From: Toxotes chatareus
Lineage: Eukaryota > Chordata > Actinopteri > Toxotidae
DNA length: 64,000 nucleotides
Assembly (NCBI GenBank): GCA_016801885.1
Contig: CM028892.1
Coordinates: 5,278,114-5,342,113, forward strand
Direction: 5' to 3'
Position numbers and translations under genes: made by a program. Position 1 is the first letter of the stretch. Each line of letters starts with the position of its first letter. The notes beneath the pieces were generated by a model, which was given only the letters and a program-made list of their open reading frames with translations, made no database searches and was not told the origin of the DNA. Shown here piece after piece: positions 39,449-49,643 of this stretch.

Positions 39449-41320
39449 AAATGCCACCAAACTTCTGCCAGTGGCTCAACAGGTGCCCATCTGTCCCCAT
39501 GTATAGAGACTCAGCACAGAGCCATGCATCTGGATGCTACTCATCTTTTTCTACTCTTTTGCTTTCTTTTTAAAGACTGCTGAAAATCTGTAAAGTGACT
39601 CACAAGGAATAGAATAAAAACACACCCCCTTCCACTTCACCGATTTTAAATCCAAATTCTGTTCCCATCAGTTTCCCACAGAAGGGTGCAGCAATGTCAA
39701 GAACACATGTGGTGGAGACGACAACTATACAGGGTCCTTGTGGTGAAGTGGTAGAACAGACAATGAAGCTGTTTTTGTTTTGCGCCACCAAAGGGAAGCA
39801 TTCCAGTCACTGGTGCCTGGACAAACTGGGCAACATCACCAGCAACGGGGAACTGCTCCAATGCCATCACCGCTAACGACTTTTTACAGTTTAATCTCCC
39901 CGAGACACTTGGATCATCTTGAGAGGTCACCTTTGTGTGCAACGTTTGTAATTGTAACTGAGCTGTTGCATTTAACTTCTGTTACTTACTAATACTTTGA
40001 ACTGTAGATGGACTGTGTCATGGATATTTTATCTTTGAGCCGTGTTTTGGTTTATGTATTAGATTATCTGCTCTGATAACATCATTGGTATTTTGTTAAC
40101 TTTTATTTACCTTGCCTTGACACGACATGAACAGAAGAGCTTACCATTAAGCCAGGTTATAAAATTGTGTTCATGTTAATCGCAGCTCTAAAAATACACA
40201 ATGAAGAGACTAGAACGTGAACAGTAGTGAATTCGGAAACCATGGGAGTCAAAATATTAAGACACCCTTGTCTTTTTAGCTTTAAAGACACAGTAATCAG
40301 GAAAAAATACACAAGTGGAGCATGATTACAGACCTCTTCAAAAGTTTAGGGGTCTGTGGCGCATGTTCCCAGTCATATTACTGAGGCTCATTAATGTAGG
40401 TTTTTACCTAACTTCACAAAAACATGCCCACAGTTACAAAAAGGAGCAGATTAGTTAGATGACTGTGCAGTTAACAATGTTCTGTTATGGACTAATATGC
40501 CTTCAGTAATTGAACAAATGGGAATATAATGGAAATGAGCTGTTGCTCGTGCACCAGAGTATATAATGTAAACAACAGAAGGTTAACCCACAGTGTTTGG
40601 GCTAAAAGTAAAAGAGAACTTTTTTTTTCGCCCATATTTTTGTATTTCGTCAATCTATTTTTTAAAATTTGTTTCATTCATTTCTTGATTTTGAACAAAA
40701 ACCAAAAAAATGAGCCTTACGTGTTATGCAATGGAAGAAATAGTTTCTGCATATTTATAAACACATTTTGGAGACACGTGGCCCTTAACTGGAATCATGG
40801 ATTGCCTGGTATGTTTGTGTATTGTACTGTCTTTGGACATGTAATAACCACACCTTTTTTTATTTAGTAACCCTAAATTAGTTCTGTATGATGGAAGAGA
40901 AAAAATTCCTGCAGTTGCAGGTTGGTAAATTGCAAATAAGAATTTGTGATGAGCTGTTAAGGCATCAGCAGAGACTGTCTCCAAATTCTGTTTACAGGAT
41001 TACAAAGCGGCATGCGCACTTTCCTTGCATATACAATCCTACTACATTTCACATTTAACAGAAAAATCTTATGCAGCACTAACAGGCAGAGCCTTCTGCT
41101 GCACGGTGAGATGCCTCTGAGATTTAACTTGAAAGTAACACTGCTAACCAGTAATTAAACACAAAGTATCTGTGGGTGTTTTGTTGCTTATTTAATTATC
41201 AAGGCATCATCACACATTGCTTTCTCATCAAATTTCACCAAGTGCGACCCAATTACACCCATCAAACATCCTGCAAAAAAGTACTGCAAAGTGCGACCAA
41301 AATCATAAACACAATGAATC
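39449..41320 (+). other. creb1: creb1 3' UTR and interval to the mettl21a tail
   Basis: The sequence after the creb1 stop has no supported coding content. The first AATAAA is at 39613-39618, only 165 bp after the stop. Vertebrate CREB1 mRNAs usually have long 3' UTRs, so the real end may be further downstream in this AT-rich stretch. Short ORFs at 39694-39992 and 40529-40867 lack homology or exon borders and were not called. The 3' ends of creb1 and mettl21a face each other and could overlap. Confidence 0.5.
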
Positions 41321-41337
41321 TACAGTGAACAACATGT

Positions 41338-41343
41338 TTATTT
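41338..41343 (-). other. Candidate poly(A) signal for mettl21a
   Basis: TTTATT on the plus strand reads AATAAA on the minus strand, about 320 bp after the mettl21a stop. It is the first clear signal in a reasonable position. Cleavage would fall near 41,320. Confidence 0.4.
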
Positions 41344-41662
41344 TCATTTTAACAGAATGTCATACTCATATTCTTTTAGGTGTTATGTATAGCCATGACA
41401 TAGTGTGCTTTTTTTTTTATGTTGCTTTTCACGATTTTTGTATTCACAATTTCTAAATGTCAGCACCAACTTGTATAATACAGTGCATTATGTCAGAGCT
41501 ATTCAAATATTGCATTTTTGGCAGCTGGTAATAAATGTGTTTCTGGTAATCTTTGGTGATTTTAAAATGTTTTTTTTTTTGTTTTTTACTCAAAACCAGT
41601 AAAATGTCACAAAGAAGAAGGCAGTCACTGAAAGACAACTAAGTCAGTGGGACACTCAGTTG

Positions 41663-42557
41663 TCACAAATCCCTCCAGGGTGGCAATTTCCAAGCTTTAT
41701 ATATGTGGATGTCCCTTTGTTTGTCATAATAGACCTCTTCAACTGTGAAGTGCTGCTTGAGCATGGTCAAAAAGTTTGTGTCTCGCTCGTAGCGGATCTT
41801 GCAGGCCAGTAACACCACAGTGGTGTCTGAACACAGGTGCTCCAGAGTCTGCAGCAGAGGCACAAATGTGTCCTCCAGGTAAACAATGTCTGCTCCCAGC
41901 ACCAGATCAAATCCCCCTGCTGGATAAAGTTCAAGGCCCTTACCCCAGGTCAGCTCAGACACGATCACTGAGCTCTGGGAGTCTGGGGGCACGTTGGCCT
42001 TCACATTGGCTGAGAGGAAGTCCAGGGCAGGCTCTCTGTCAGTGATGGTCACTTTGGCACCTGGAAAAGTTTAAAATATGACACAGACTGGTACATTTTC
42101 ATAAACCAGTTCTGATATTTATGTAAAAATGTATTTTTATGCCATGCAATCTTACTTGTGTTGTGGTGGGACCCTGTAAACTCTAACTGGTTAGTAAATA
42201 AACACTCACCCAGCAGGGCTGCTACAATCCCAACCAGTCCAGTTCCAGCTCCCAGGTCGATTGCCACCTTTCCCTTTAACTCCACCTTCCCCAGCTCCAG
42301 GTAAATGCACATGACAACTGCCTGGAAAACAAACATTATATTCATTTATCCAAATACTTAGTAATGAATGGCGAACAGTAGTCACGTTGCAACGGATGTG
42401 TATCACTTACTGCATCCCACACAACTGCTGCTACCCCAAGCCTTTTCCAGTCCTGGGACAGACGGAGATCGTGGTTGGCAAATCTAAACTGTGCTGATGA
42501 ATTGTGGAGTTTGGAAAGCGCAGGTAACGGATTCTCTACATACGGAACAAGAGCCAT
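41663..42557 (-). CDS. mettl21a: Protein N-lysine methyltransferase METTL21A (Hsp70 methyltransferase)
   Basis: Seven-beta-strand SAM-dependent methyltransferase. The human enzyme trimethylates a conserved lysine of Hsp70 family chaperones (Lys561 of HSPA8) in the cytosol. Minus-strand exons are 42557-42411, 42321-42210 and 42060-41663, with GT-AG borders, totalling 657 nt (218 aa), the same length as human METTL21A. SAM motif I is DLGAGTGLVG at 71-80. The acidic end of strand beta-2 is TITD at 91-94. The family ELTWG segment is at 122-126. The DxxY signature is DIVY at 144-147. The start MALVPY matches the vertebrate N-terminus. The gene is tail-to-tail with creb1 and head-to-head with ccnyl1, as in tetrapods. 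No key residue is missing. Confidence 0.95.
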
Positions 42558-42640
42558 GCCGTGAAATGCATAGAAACTAGACTATCTTACGCTGTTTTTA
42601 CTTTGTGCGCCTATGCTCATGCGCAATGAGGTTCTTCTTC
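42558..42640 (-). promoter_or_regulatory. mettl21a: mettl21a 5' UTR and core promoter with NRF1-like motif
   Basis: Directly upstream of the mettl21a start codon, GTGCGC at 42604-42609 and CATGCGCA at 42618-42625 resemble NRF1 half-sites, which are typical of TATA-less housekeeping promoters. No TATA box is seen. The transcription start is inferred to lie within about 50-80 bp of the ATG. Confidence 0.4.
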
Positions 42641-42839
42641 TTGAGTTCTTCTTCGCTGATTTCCTGAATCATTACTGCCATCTTCTGGAGATCATTATCT
42701 GCTTTGGAGTCAATTTCTTACTTTAATTTTTTACATCAATTATGTTTTATGCAACATATCAAACAACTTTTCGGCCTCATCATATTAGACTTTGTACAGT
42801 TCTTTTTATAAAATACTGTGGCCCATTCAAGAGTCTCAA

Positions 42840-43260
42840 AAAGTGACCAATGGGAAAGCCTGGTTTTGTATTCGGCGTGTCTTCATGGGTTTTTCTCAAC
42901 GGCTGTGTTTTCTCCGTAATGAAGGGGGCGGGGCTGCAGATGAGGCCCCCCAGGTCTGTGAAGTTGACAGTGCATGGCACCAATTCAGCTTCCGTTTCAC
43001 TTGCATTCCTACACTCATAATAAAAGCAGAGAAATTAACTGCGTGGGATTCAGACAGGCAGTCATTTAAAAATCCCCAAAGAGTGAAGTGAAATTAAAGA
43101 TTAACCTATGAAACTTGAAATGAGGATTTTTCCATACTCTCATAGATTTTTTTCCTCAGAATTCCTTTCTCTGGACTTTACTATAGTGTGAGCTACATGG
43201 AATGGCGCACGAAGAGGACTTTTAGTTTGAAGGGCAGCAGCCGGAAGTTACCTGTGAATT
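42840..43260. promoter_or_regulatory. Promoter elements between divergent mettl21a and ccnyl1
   Basis: A CCAAT box is at 42847-42851, a GC box (GGGGGCGGGGC) at 42924-42934 and an ETS/GABPA consensus CCGGAAGT at 43241-43248. The 1,512 bp between the two start codons contains no supported coding exon. The ETS site is about 830 bp before the ccnyl1 ATG, so it could mark the ccnyl1 start of transcription with a long 5' leader or a non-coding first exon. Confidence 0.4.
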
Positions 43261-44025
43261 TAACGGCTTCGATGGATTTGACATCCAAGACGTGTCTCCT
43301 GCAAATGCGACGAGATGAAAGCTAACGTTGGTTATCTTTTTAAACTTCCAATACCAGCTACCAGTCCGCTTTCTTAGTTATCTCTAGAGTTTTTTTTCCC
43401 GGTTAGAGAATTTGTGTATTTGTTTGGTAGGAAAGCCTGTAATTGTGACAAAGACTTCAACTGCAGTGATAATGGATTGATCCATGCTGCCAAGAATGGA
43501 TTGAGCTGCGGAAGCTAAGCTAGCGTTAGCCGGCTAGCCATGGAGGGAGATAGAGGAGCTTGTGACTTTGTATTGTTGGCCTCTGTTCCGTAAAATGAGT
43601 TGATATAAGTTAGACACCGTCCAAAACTATTCAGTCCACGCATGTAATTCTTATTAAAGTGCGCCAGTGCTATGCTGCGCACACGCCCTGAATATGTCAG
43701 CTGTCCTGCACATACCGCAGCTACCCAGTTGGCTGTCATTACATAGGTCCCATCCTACTCAGATGCTAAATTTTTCACTCTGCAGCCAAACGCACAGGCT
43801 GGGCTGGTCTTTAATACACTAAATTAAAACTAGGTCATTTTAAAGATTCAAATGTAGAGGTTATGTGAAACCTGCTCCCATCAAACTAGAATCAGGTCTA
43901 ACTAGTTTCAGATTTACTTTAGTCTGACATTTATTTACTTCCACTTGAAAGGTTTAGATAACACTTTACGTAAACACCGGTCAGTGCTGTCAAGTTAGAC
44001 TAGTAGGTGATCCCTCCTCAGTTGT

Positions 44026-44175
44026 ATGGGAAACAGTTCTGGCTGTAGCAGGACTGGTGTAGGTCAGCCATGGGAGGTTCGGTGTCTTGCTGCATCTCTC
44101 CTGGAGAGAGTCCCAAGATCCACAGGAGAGAGGTGGAGCTGGAGGAGTATCCCATCACCACCACTGAGGACGTGA
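44026..44175 (+). other. Upstream ORF overlapping the ccnyl1 start, out of frame
   Basis: An ATG at 44026 opens a 49-codon frame ending in TGA at 44173-44175. It overlaps the first 106 nt of the ccnyl1 CDS in another frame. Its start context is weak (T at -3), whereas the main ATG has G at -3 and G at +4. The predicted product begins MGNSSGC, itself resembling a myristoylation/palmitoylation signal. It matters only if the mRNA leader includes 44026. No evidence of translation is available. Confidence 0.35.
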
Positions 44176-46803
44176 GCGAAGACACCGGGACCTACCTGCA
44201 ACACATCAGTGACAGGGAGCTCCCAGACGGTGAGTTTACCCTATGGTGTGTTTATTGCTTTTAACAAAGACTGACTCTTATCTCTTATCTACAGTTTAGC
44301 ATTAAATTATACTTGCATCTTTCAGAACTGGCTCAAGAGGCCAACCCATCAGACCACCCAAGAGCCAGCACACTCTTCCTCAACAAGTCACAGACAGATG
44401 GTATCAGTATTTCTCTGGATGTCATTATTTGAATTTTTTAATCTTAACTTTCCTTTGAATCTCCCAATCTAACAAACTTTTTTTCTCCCCATTTCAGTTC
44501 GTGAGAAAAGGAAAAGCAACTACATGAATCATGTAAGTGACAGGCCTACATGTGCTTGATATGGCTTGAAACAGAAAATTAGTCTTAAGTATTTAAGTGA
44601 GGACTTGTGGACTTATTTAAACATATCGTCCTTCACTTTTAATTCAACATCATATAGGATTTAAATTGATGTTTCTCCAGTTTTTTGCCACTTTTTTTTT
44701 AAACATTAAACAACATCACTGTTTCTGTACCAGACATCCCCAGGACTCCTGACAAAAAAGTACAGTTCCTGCTCGACAATATTCATCGATGATAGCACAG
44801 TCAGCCAGCCCAACCTCAAGAGCACGATCAAATGGTAAGTGACTTCACCTTCGTCTTCTAAAGATCTTCTCAGGAATAGTTAGGAGTTTTAGTGGGCTGG
44901 TTTCCTGCAAGGTCAGCGGTCATGTGACGAGGGAAGAGTTAAGGAATTTGTCCTCCACCTCTCAAAAAAGTTTTGTTCCACTGAAAACACATTTTCATTT
45001 GAACTAATTTAACAAGCCGGGAGTGTTGCGAGATTTGAGATCTGCACTCGGTAAAATCACAGAGACAGGAAGAAGACATGATATGGAAATACAGCATTGG
45101 AGCTGCTGTTTGGTGCAGAGGAATAAAATCACATCCAGTGGTTCATTGTTTGTCTGTGTCGATATCTCTCTGTTCCAGCGTCGCACTGGCCATATACTAT
45201 CATATAAAAAACAGGTAGGAAAAGTTTCATACACTGTCATAGATTTCACCTCTTACAGGTGCTGTTGTACTGTTTTCTGTCTGTCCTGTACTTAGATGTT
45301 CAGTAAAGAATAAAGTGATAATTGAATTGGGCTAATTTAGGGTTTATCAAATTGTATTTGCATAATAGCAACTTCTTGGTGGTGGCCAGTAGTTAGTCAG
45401 TCAGTCTGTGAGTTATTCAGTTAGTTAATAATCACATAATTCTATCAAACTTTTGTTGGTAGGTGATAGATAGGTAGGTAGTTAGTTAGTTAGTTAGATA
45501 GATAGATAGATAGATAGATGGATGAATAGATAGATAGATAGGTAGATGGACACATAGATAGAGAGATAGATTTTAAGTGTTTTAAGCTCATAAATGCAGT
45601 AGGAACATTAAGTGTACAATGGGATGAAAATGATATGCACATTTAACATCAGCTTGTTAACGTTCTTCTCCTGCAGAGATTCAAACCGCTCGCTGGATAT
45701 ATTCGATGAGAAGAAGCACCCTCTGTCGGTGAGTTTAGGTATTTGATTACATAAAGCAGCTATGTTTACTATTCACTGATGATGATGATGACCCTTTGCC
45801 CAACAGCGAGAAAAGGTTCCAGACGACTACTCTGTGGTTGACCCAGAACACAAACTCATCTACCGCTTTATAAGAACACTCTTCAGCTCTGCTCAGCTCA
45901 CTGCTGAATGTGCCATCGTCACTCTGGTAAGTTAACAGCTCCAGGTTTACATTACAAGAGTATGATAAATGGGTAAAAGACACAGTCTCCTATCTTTATC
46001 ACTTTTAAGTTTGTATATTGCCTCTGTGAACAAGTGGTTGTGCTGTCTTAGGTGTACCTGGAAAGGCTGCTGACTTATGCTGAGATGGACATCTGTCCTT
46101 GTAACTGGAAGCGCATTGTTCTCGGTGCCATCCTGCTGGCTTCCAAGGTCTGGGACGACCAGGCTGTGTGGAATGTTGACTACTGCCAGATCCTGAAAGA
46201 TATCACCGTGGAGGACATGTGAGTGTTACTTTTGATCCATCAAATAACTGTTCCTTGAACAAAAGCCACTTGGGCAACATGTTGCAGCCCAGTGTTGTAA
46301 CTTTTCTCATAAAAATGTGAAACTCTCTGACAGAGTCTCTGCTTCGCTCCATGTTTTGCAGGAACGAGATGGAGCGTCACTTCCTGGAGCTGCTCCAGTT
46401 CAACATCAATGTCCCAGCCAGTGTCTACGCCAAGTATTACTTTGATCTGCGCTCACTGGCTGACGACAACAACCTCAGTTTCCCACTGGAGCCACTCAGC
46501 AACAAGCGGGCCCAAAAACTGGAGGTGAGTCGATCTCTTCCTGCAGATAAAAGTGTCCAAAATCAGATTGTTTTGTTGCCACTGAGCTGATGTTGTCTGT
46601 CAGTAAGTACAGTAAATGTGTTATGCCTTGGCAGCTCTCCTCGTTCTGTTGTTCAGACAGCTTTGTGCTTATGATATTGTCTGTAGGCCATCTCCAGGCT
46701 GTGTGAGGACAAGTACAAGGACCTGAGTAAATCTGCTATGAGGAGGTCTGTCAGCGCAGACAACCTGGTTGGTGTGAAGAACTCCCAGGCTGTGCTTTCT
46801 TAA
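44070..46803 (+). CDS. ccnyl1: Cyclin-Y-like protein 1 (membrane-tethered cyclin)
   Basis: Cyclin Y family member. The family binds and activates CDK14/CDK16 at the plasma membrane and promotes LRP6 phosphorylation in Wnt signalling. Exons: 44070-44229, 44326-44400, 44498-44532, 44734-44834, 45179-45214, 45677-45728, 45807-45926, 46052-46218, 46362-46524, 46687-46803. All have GT-AG borders and join in frame to 1,026 nt (341 aa). The N-terminus MGGSVSCC carries Gly2 for myristoylation and Cys7/Cys8 for palmitoylation. KKYSSCSTIF at 98-107 and RRSVSADN at 322-329 match the two 14-3-3 phosphosite regions of cyclin Y. The cyclin box is about 155-270. Synteny with creb1-mettl21a identifies ccnyl1 rather than ccny, although the C-terminal half also resembles CCNY. 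The start was chosen from the MG-xx-CC signature and good Kozak context. Confidence 0.95.
45465..45562. repeat. (TAGT/GATA)n compound microsatellite in ccnyl1 intron 5
   Basis: Interrupted runs of TAGG, TAGT, GATA and variants lie within the 462-bp intron between 45,215 and 45,676. It is probably length-variable. No effect on the splice sites is expected, as it ends more than 110 bp before the acceptor. Confidence 0.85.
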
Positions 46804-47540
46804 GTCTAAGACAGCAGACAACATCTGAAAATCTGGCGAGGAGGTGGACCGACGGAGTCAGAGTGAAGCTACAGGATGTGATGCCACACACAAGAAGTTG
46901 ATCAAGAGACATTTCCAAAATAGATTACATTAATATTAGTAACTGAAAAGTTTCATCACAAAATGTTAAATGTCAACTTTGGGGAAGAACAAAAAAAATC
47001 ATACGTTTACCATCAGTATCTCTAAAATATAATGGATCCTGTCTCAATGTGTTCATTACAAAGAACTTCAGGTATCTGCCTTTAAAGCATGGTAATTTGG
47101 TGACTTTCATGTTTTTATTTCAAATTGTGGATGCCTAACTTTGGAAGGAATTAGCATGAAAATGCTTCCTGTTGCCACACAAATTGAGGACCTCATCTTT
47201 TTTTTTCCTTTCATCACTCATCACTCTTTTGGGGAGTGTTTTCTCTGGCTTTGGCCCTCTTCTCTCCACCAGCTGTATCCCCTCTCCTTTATTCAGACAA
47301 TGACAAACTGTCTTGAACTACCCTGTGGTGTAGTTCTGCACATGGACAAAGAGTAGACTTTGTTTTGCTTACTATGTAGGCTCCTATAGCTGTGAAATGT
47401 ACGAGACTTTATTTAATTCAAAAATAAAATTTCAGTCGCTGTTTGAAGTTGAGGCTGCTTAGGTGGGAACATGTGTCATGGTGGTTTTTGTTTGCAGGAG
47501 CTGTAAAGTCTTTCGGACAAATAAAGATATTTGGAAAAGG
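46804..47540 (+). other. ccnyl1: ccnyl1 3' UTR with two poly(A) signals
   Basis: Non-coding sequence after the stop. AATAAA occurs at 47423-47428 and again at 47520-47525, so two transcript ends (about 47,445 and 47,540) are plausible. An ORF at 47141-47356 has no recognisable product. Confidence 0.6.
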
Positions 47541-47544
47541 AGAG

Positions 47545-48540
47545 AAAAGCCAACCACGATGGCCATGCCAAGTGATCGTGGCTTTACTTTGATATGAGAT
47601 TGCATCTATGAAGTCTTGTTCTTTTGTAAATAGAGTCATCTTGTTTGTTTCAAACAAAAAAAAGTGGTCAGGCATCACATATTTACCTTGACATTATACA
47701 TCTAAGTTGAATTTAAGAGCTAGTTTTACTGTATATCACCAGTGACCTTTTATACTAAATATGGGTCTTATAATTTGTTTAAAAAATAAATTAATGATTT
47801 ATTGAGTCACCAGAACATGCCATTATTAGCTCTTGCAGGAGATTGATTATTGGCACAGATCTCAACTACCTGCTAATACTGAATCCAGTATAAACTGTCA
47901 GTAAAATGTCAATGATTATTAGTTTAGTTCATAACTGCAGTTGGACTATAGGAAGAGCACCAGAGATCAGACGAGTTTGTTTATGCTGAAGAGATCTGTT
48001 GCATAGCCTAACTCTTCCAATGAAACTTAGCATCAGTGTAGAATAGATGACAAGCTCTTGTGCAGCATTTAAGTAACATGGCTAGTAGCCAAATTTTAAA
48101 CATTAAAGATTTTCCCTTTTTCCACACGCCTGAGATACAAGTCTGACTTGAAGGAGCTGATTGCAGTCTGGCCGCTGGTCTCATGGGGGCAGTGATGTTC
48201 CAAGCAGAAGCCCCATTGTTGCTGGAGCTTCGACAACCACAGGCTCATGAACTGCTTGACCATGATACCTGTACAACCATGTTGCACAGCCTGTTGGTCA
48301 GGAAGGAGCAGTCCAGGGCCGGTGTCTCTATGCCCAAAACTGCTGCTTATATCAAGCAGGTAGTCACAGTGATCACAGATCTTTTTTTCCGGCTTAGGTC
48401 TATTTCTGTTCCACCTCTTTAACTTCAGTAGGACCACTTTCCTCCGTGTCTCCTAGTAACTAGGCATTTACCAATGGCCCCTCCTTTACACACTGCGTTT
48501 AGTTCAAGACCTATAGATACTCAGCAAACAGTGTTCTGCC
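47545..48540. other. Interval between ccnyl1 and the receptor gene
   Basis: AT-rich until about 48,100, then a compositionally even segment (48,100-48,440) open on both strands (79 aa plus, 113 aa minus). Neither product is recognised. A decayed exon or a regulatory block is possible. Confidence 0.4.
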
Positions 48541-48544
48541 CCTA

Positions 48545-48704
48545 ATGAAAATGCAACCTGTGCATATGAATTCCTTAAACAGCTCTTTCTCCAACTCATC
48601 CAGCAAGACAGATGCAGGTGACAGGAATCAACTTGTGGATGAAATGTCAAGCTTTCTTTCCTGGGACTTTTCTTTTTCACAGAAAATGTCCCTTGCGTTT
48701 TTTT
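48545..48704 (+). pseudogene. Possible displaced N-terminal part of the GPCR (frameshifted)
   Basis: The frame opening at ATG 48545 encodes about 48 hydrophilic residues with two N-glycosylation sequons (Asn12-Ser-Ser, Asn17-Ser-Ser), then enters a hydrophobic stretch where the 48612 frame takes over as TM1. The two frames differ by one base. A seven-T run at 48698-48704 lies at the expected junction, so one extra T would account for it. Alternatives are an assembly error, a real inactivating indel, or a chance ORF with true initiation at 48612. No intron of suitable phase and length was found between the two frames. Confidence 0.45.
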
Positions 48705-49643
48705 CTTGTTTTTCTTGGCTGTGCCCTTTTTTCATCTATAACAAATGGATTGCTCTTTTTTCTGACGGTGAGATATAAGCAGCTGCTGTGGCAGCCACAA
48801 TACATTTTTCTAAAAAATATATCCGCTTGTGGTTTTGGGATGAGTTTTGTAACTGCTCTAGTTGTATTGTCTTCTATAATGCGGAAGCAGACTCAGATCT
48901 ATGGATGGTGGTGCATAATTCAGTTTTGCATATTGCGTTGTTTTTACCTGACATCCCAGATTACTTTGGTTCTAATGGCTGTAGAACACTACATATTCAT
49001 TTGTCATGGCATCCACTACCTGAGGATGGCTAATACCGACTGTGTTGTCATTAGTTTGGGACTCACATGGCTGGTCAGTGTGGCAATAAGCTTTCATGGA
49101 GGGTTTGTGCTGAGCAAGATTCAGTGTGACTTCCAGCAGCAAACCAGCGGGCTCCTGTGTAATGCTGTTACCATCAAGGAACACATCAGATTTTCCTGGG
49201 AAGAGGACTTGCTGGTTTTTGGGCCCCCATCTGTCATAACAATTTTTTGCGTATTGGCCATCTGCTACTGCTATGGGTGCATGTATCATGCAGCGCTCAG
49301 GGTGAGCATGGCTCTTAAGTGTAGTAACCACAGAGCCAACCGCACCATGGGACTCTACTTTTTAATGCTTTTCTTGCAGCTGTTATTCAGCGCATTTTTT
49401 GTCATCCTTACAGTGAAACCAAAAGCACCCTCCTATAGGATGATCACCCCTATACTGACACCACTTCTAATAATAATACCTTCATGCATCAATGCAGCTT
49501 TCCTTCTCACCTGGAACCCGCAGATTAAGAAACTGCTCTTTTCCGCCTGCCATCAGAAAATCCAATCTACTCTCGAGACAGAAGTGGAGGTGCTTCAGCA
49601 GAATACAGGAGAACACACATGTCAGGTTGAAGGCAAACTGTAG
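48612..49643 (+). CDS. Divergent class-A-like GPCR, similar to teleost odorant receptor 131-2-like
   Basis: Intronless 343-aa ORF with seven hydrophobic segments at roughly 28-53, 66-89, 100-124, 143-165, 199-222, 246-268 and 276-300. TM1 has Asn45. A cysteine at the top of TM3 (Cys101) can pair with Cys172 or Cys183 in ECL2. The TM3 end reads MAVEHYIFICHGIHY (122-136), the counterpart of the odorant-receptor MAVERYIAICxPLxY, but the DRY arginine is a histidine. The usual TM2 aspartate and TM7 NPxxY are not recognisable. From general recall it resembles teleost 131-2-like receptors; the ligand is unknown. The ATG at 48612 gives an N-terminus without a glycosylation sequon. An upstream ORF (48545-48778) in another frame offers a more receptor-like N-terminus, so a frameshift is suspected and the gene may be a pseudogene. 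Confidence 0.7.
   Translation: MQVTGINLWMKCQAFFPGTFLFHRKCPLRFFLVFLGCALFSSITNGLLFFLTVRYKQLLWQPQYIFLKNISACGFGMSFVTALVVLSSIMRKQTQIYGWWCIIQFCILRCFYLTSQITLVLMAVEHYIFICHGIHYLRMANTDCVVISLGLTWLVSVAISFHGGFVLSKIQCDFQQQTSGLLCNAVTIKEHIRFSWEEDLLVFGPPSVITIFCVLAICYCYGCMYHAALRVSMALKCSNHRANRTMGLYFLMLFLQLLFSAFFVILTVKPKAPSYRMITPILTPLLIIIPSCINAAFLLTWNPQIKKLLFSACHQKIQSTLETEVEVLQQNTGEHTCQVEGKL

Noticed and set aside
48096..48437. Overlapping 113-aa minus and 79-aa plus ORFs between ccnyl1 and the receptor
   Set aside because: Even composition made them worth a look, but neither translation resembles a known family, including FZD5 or receptor C-termini.
48618..48682. A 65-bp mini-intron that might join the two receptor frames
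   Set aside because: Plausible GT and AG exist, but removing 65 bp puts the reading frame into the third phase, not the receptor frame.
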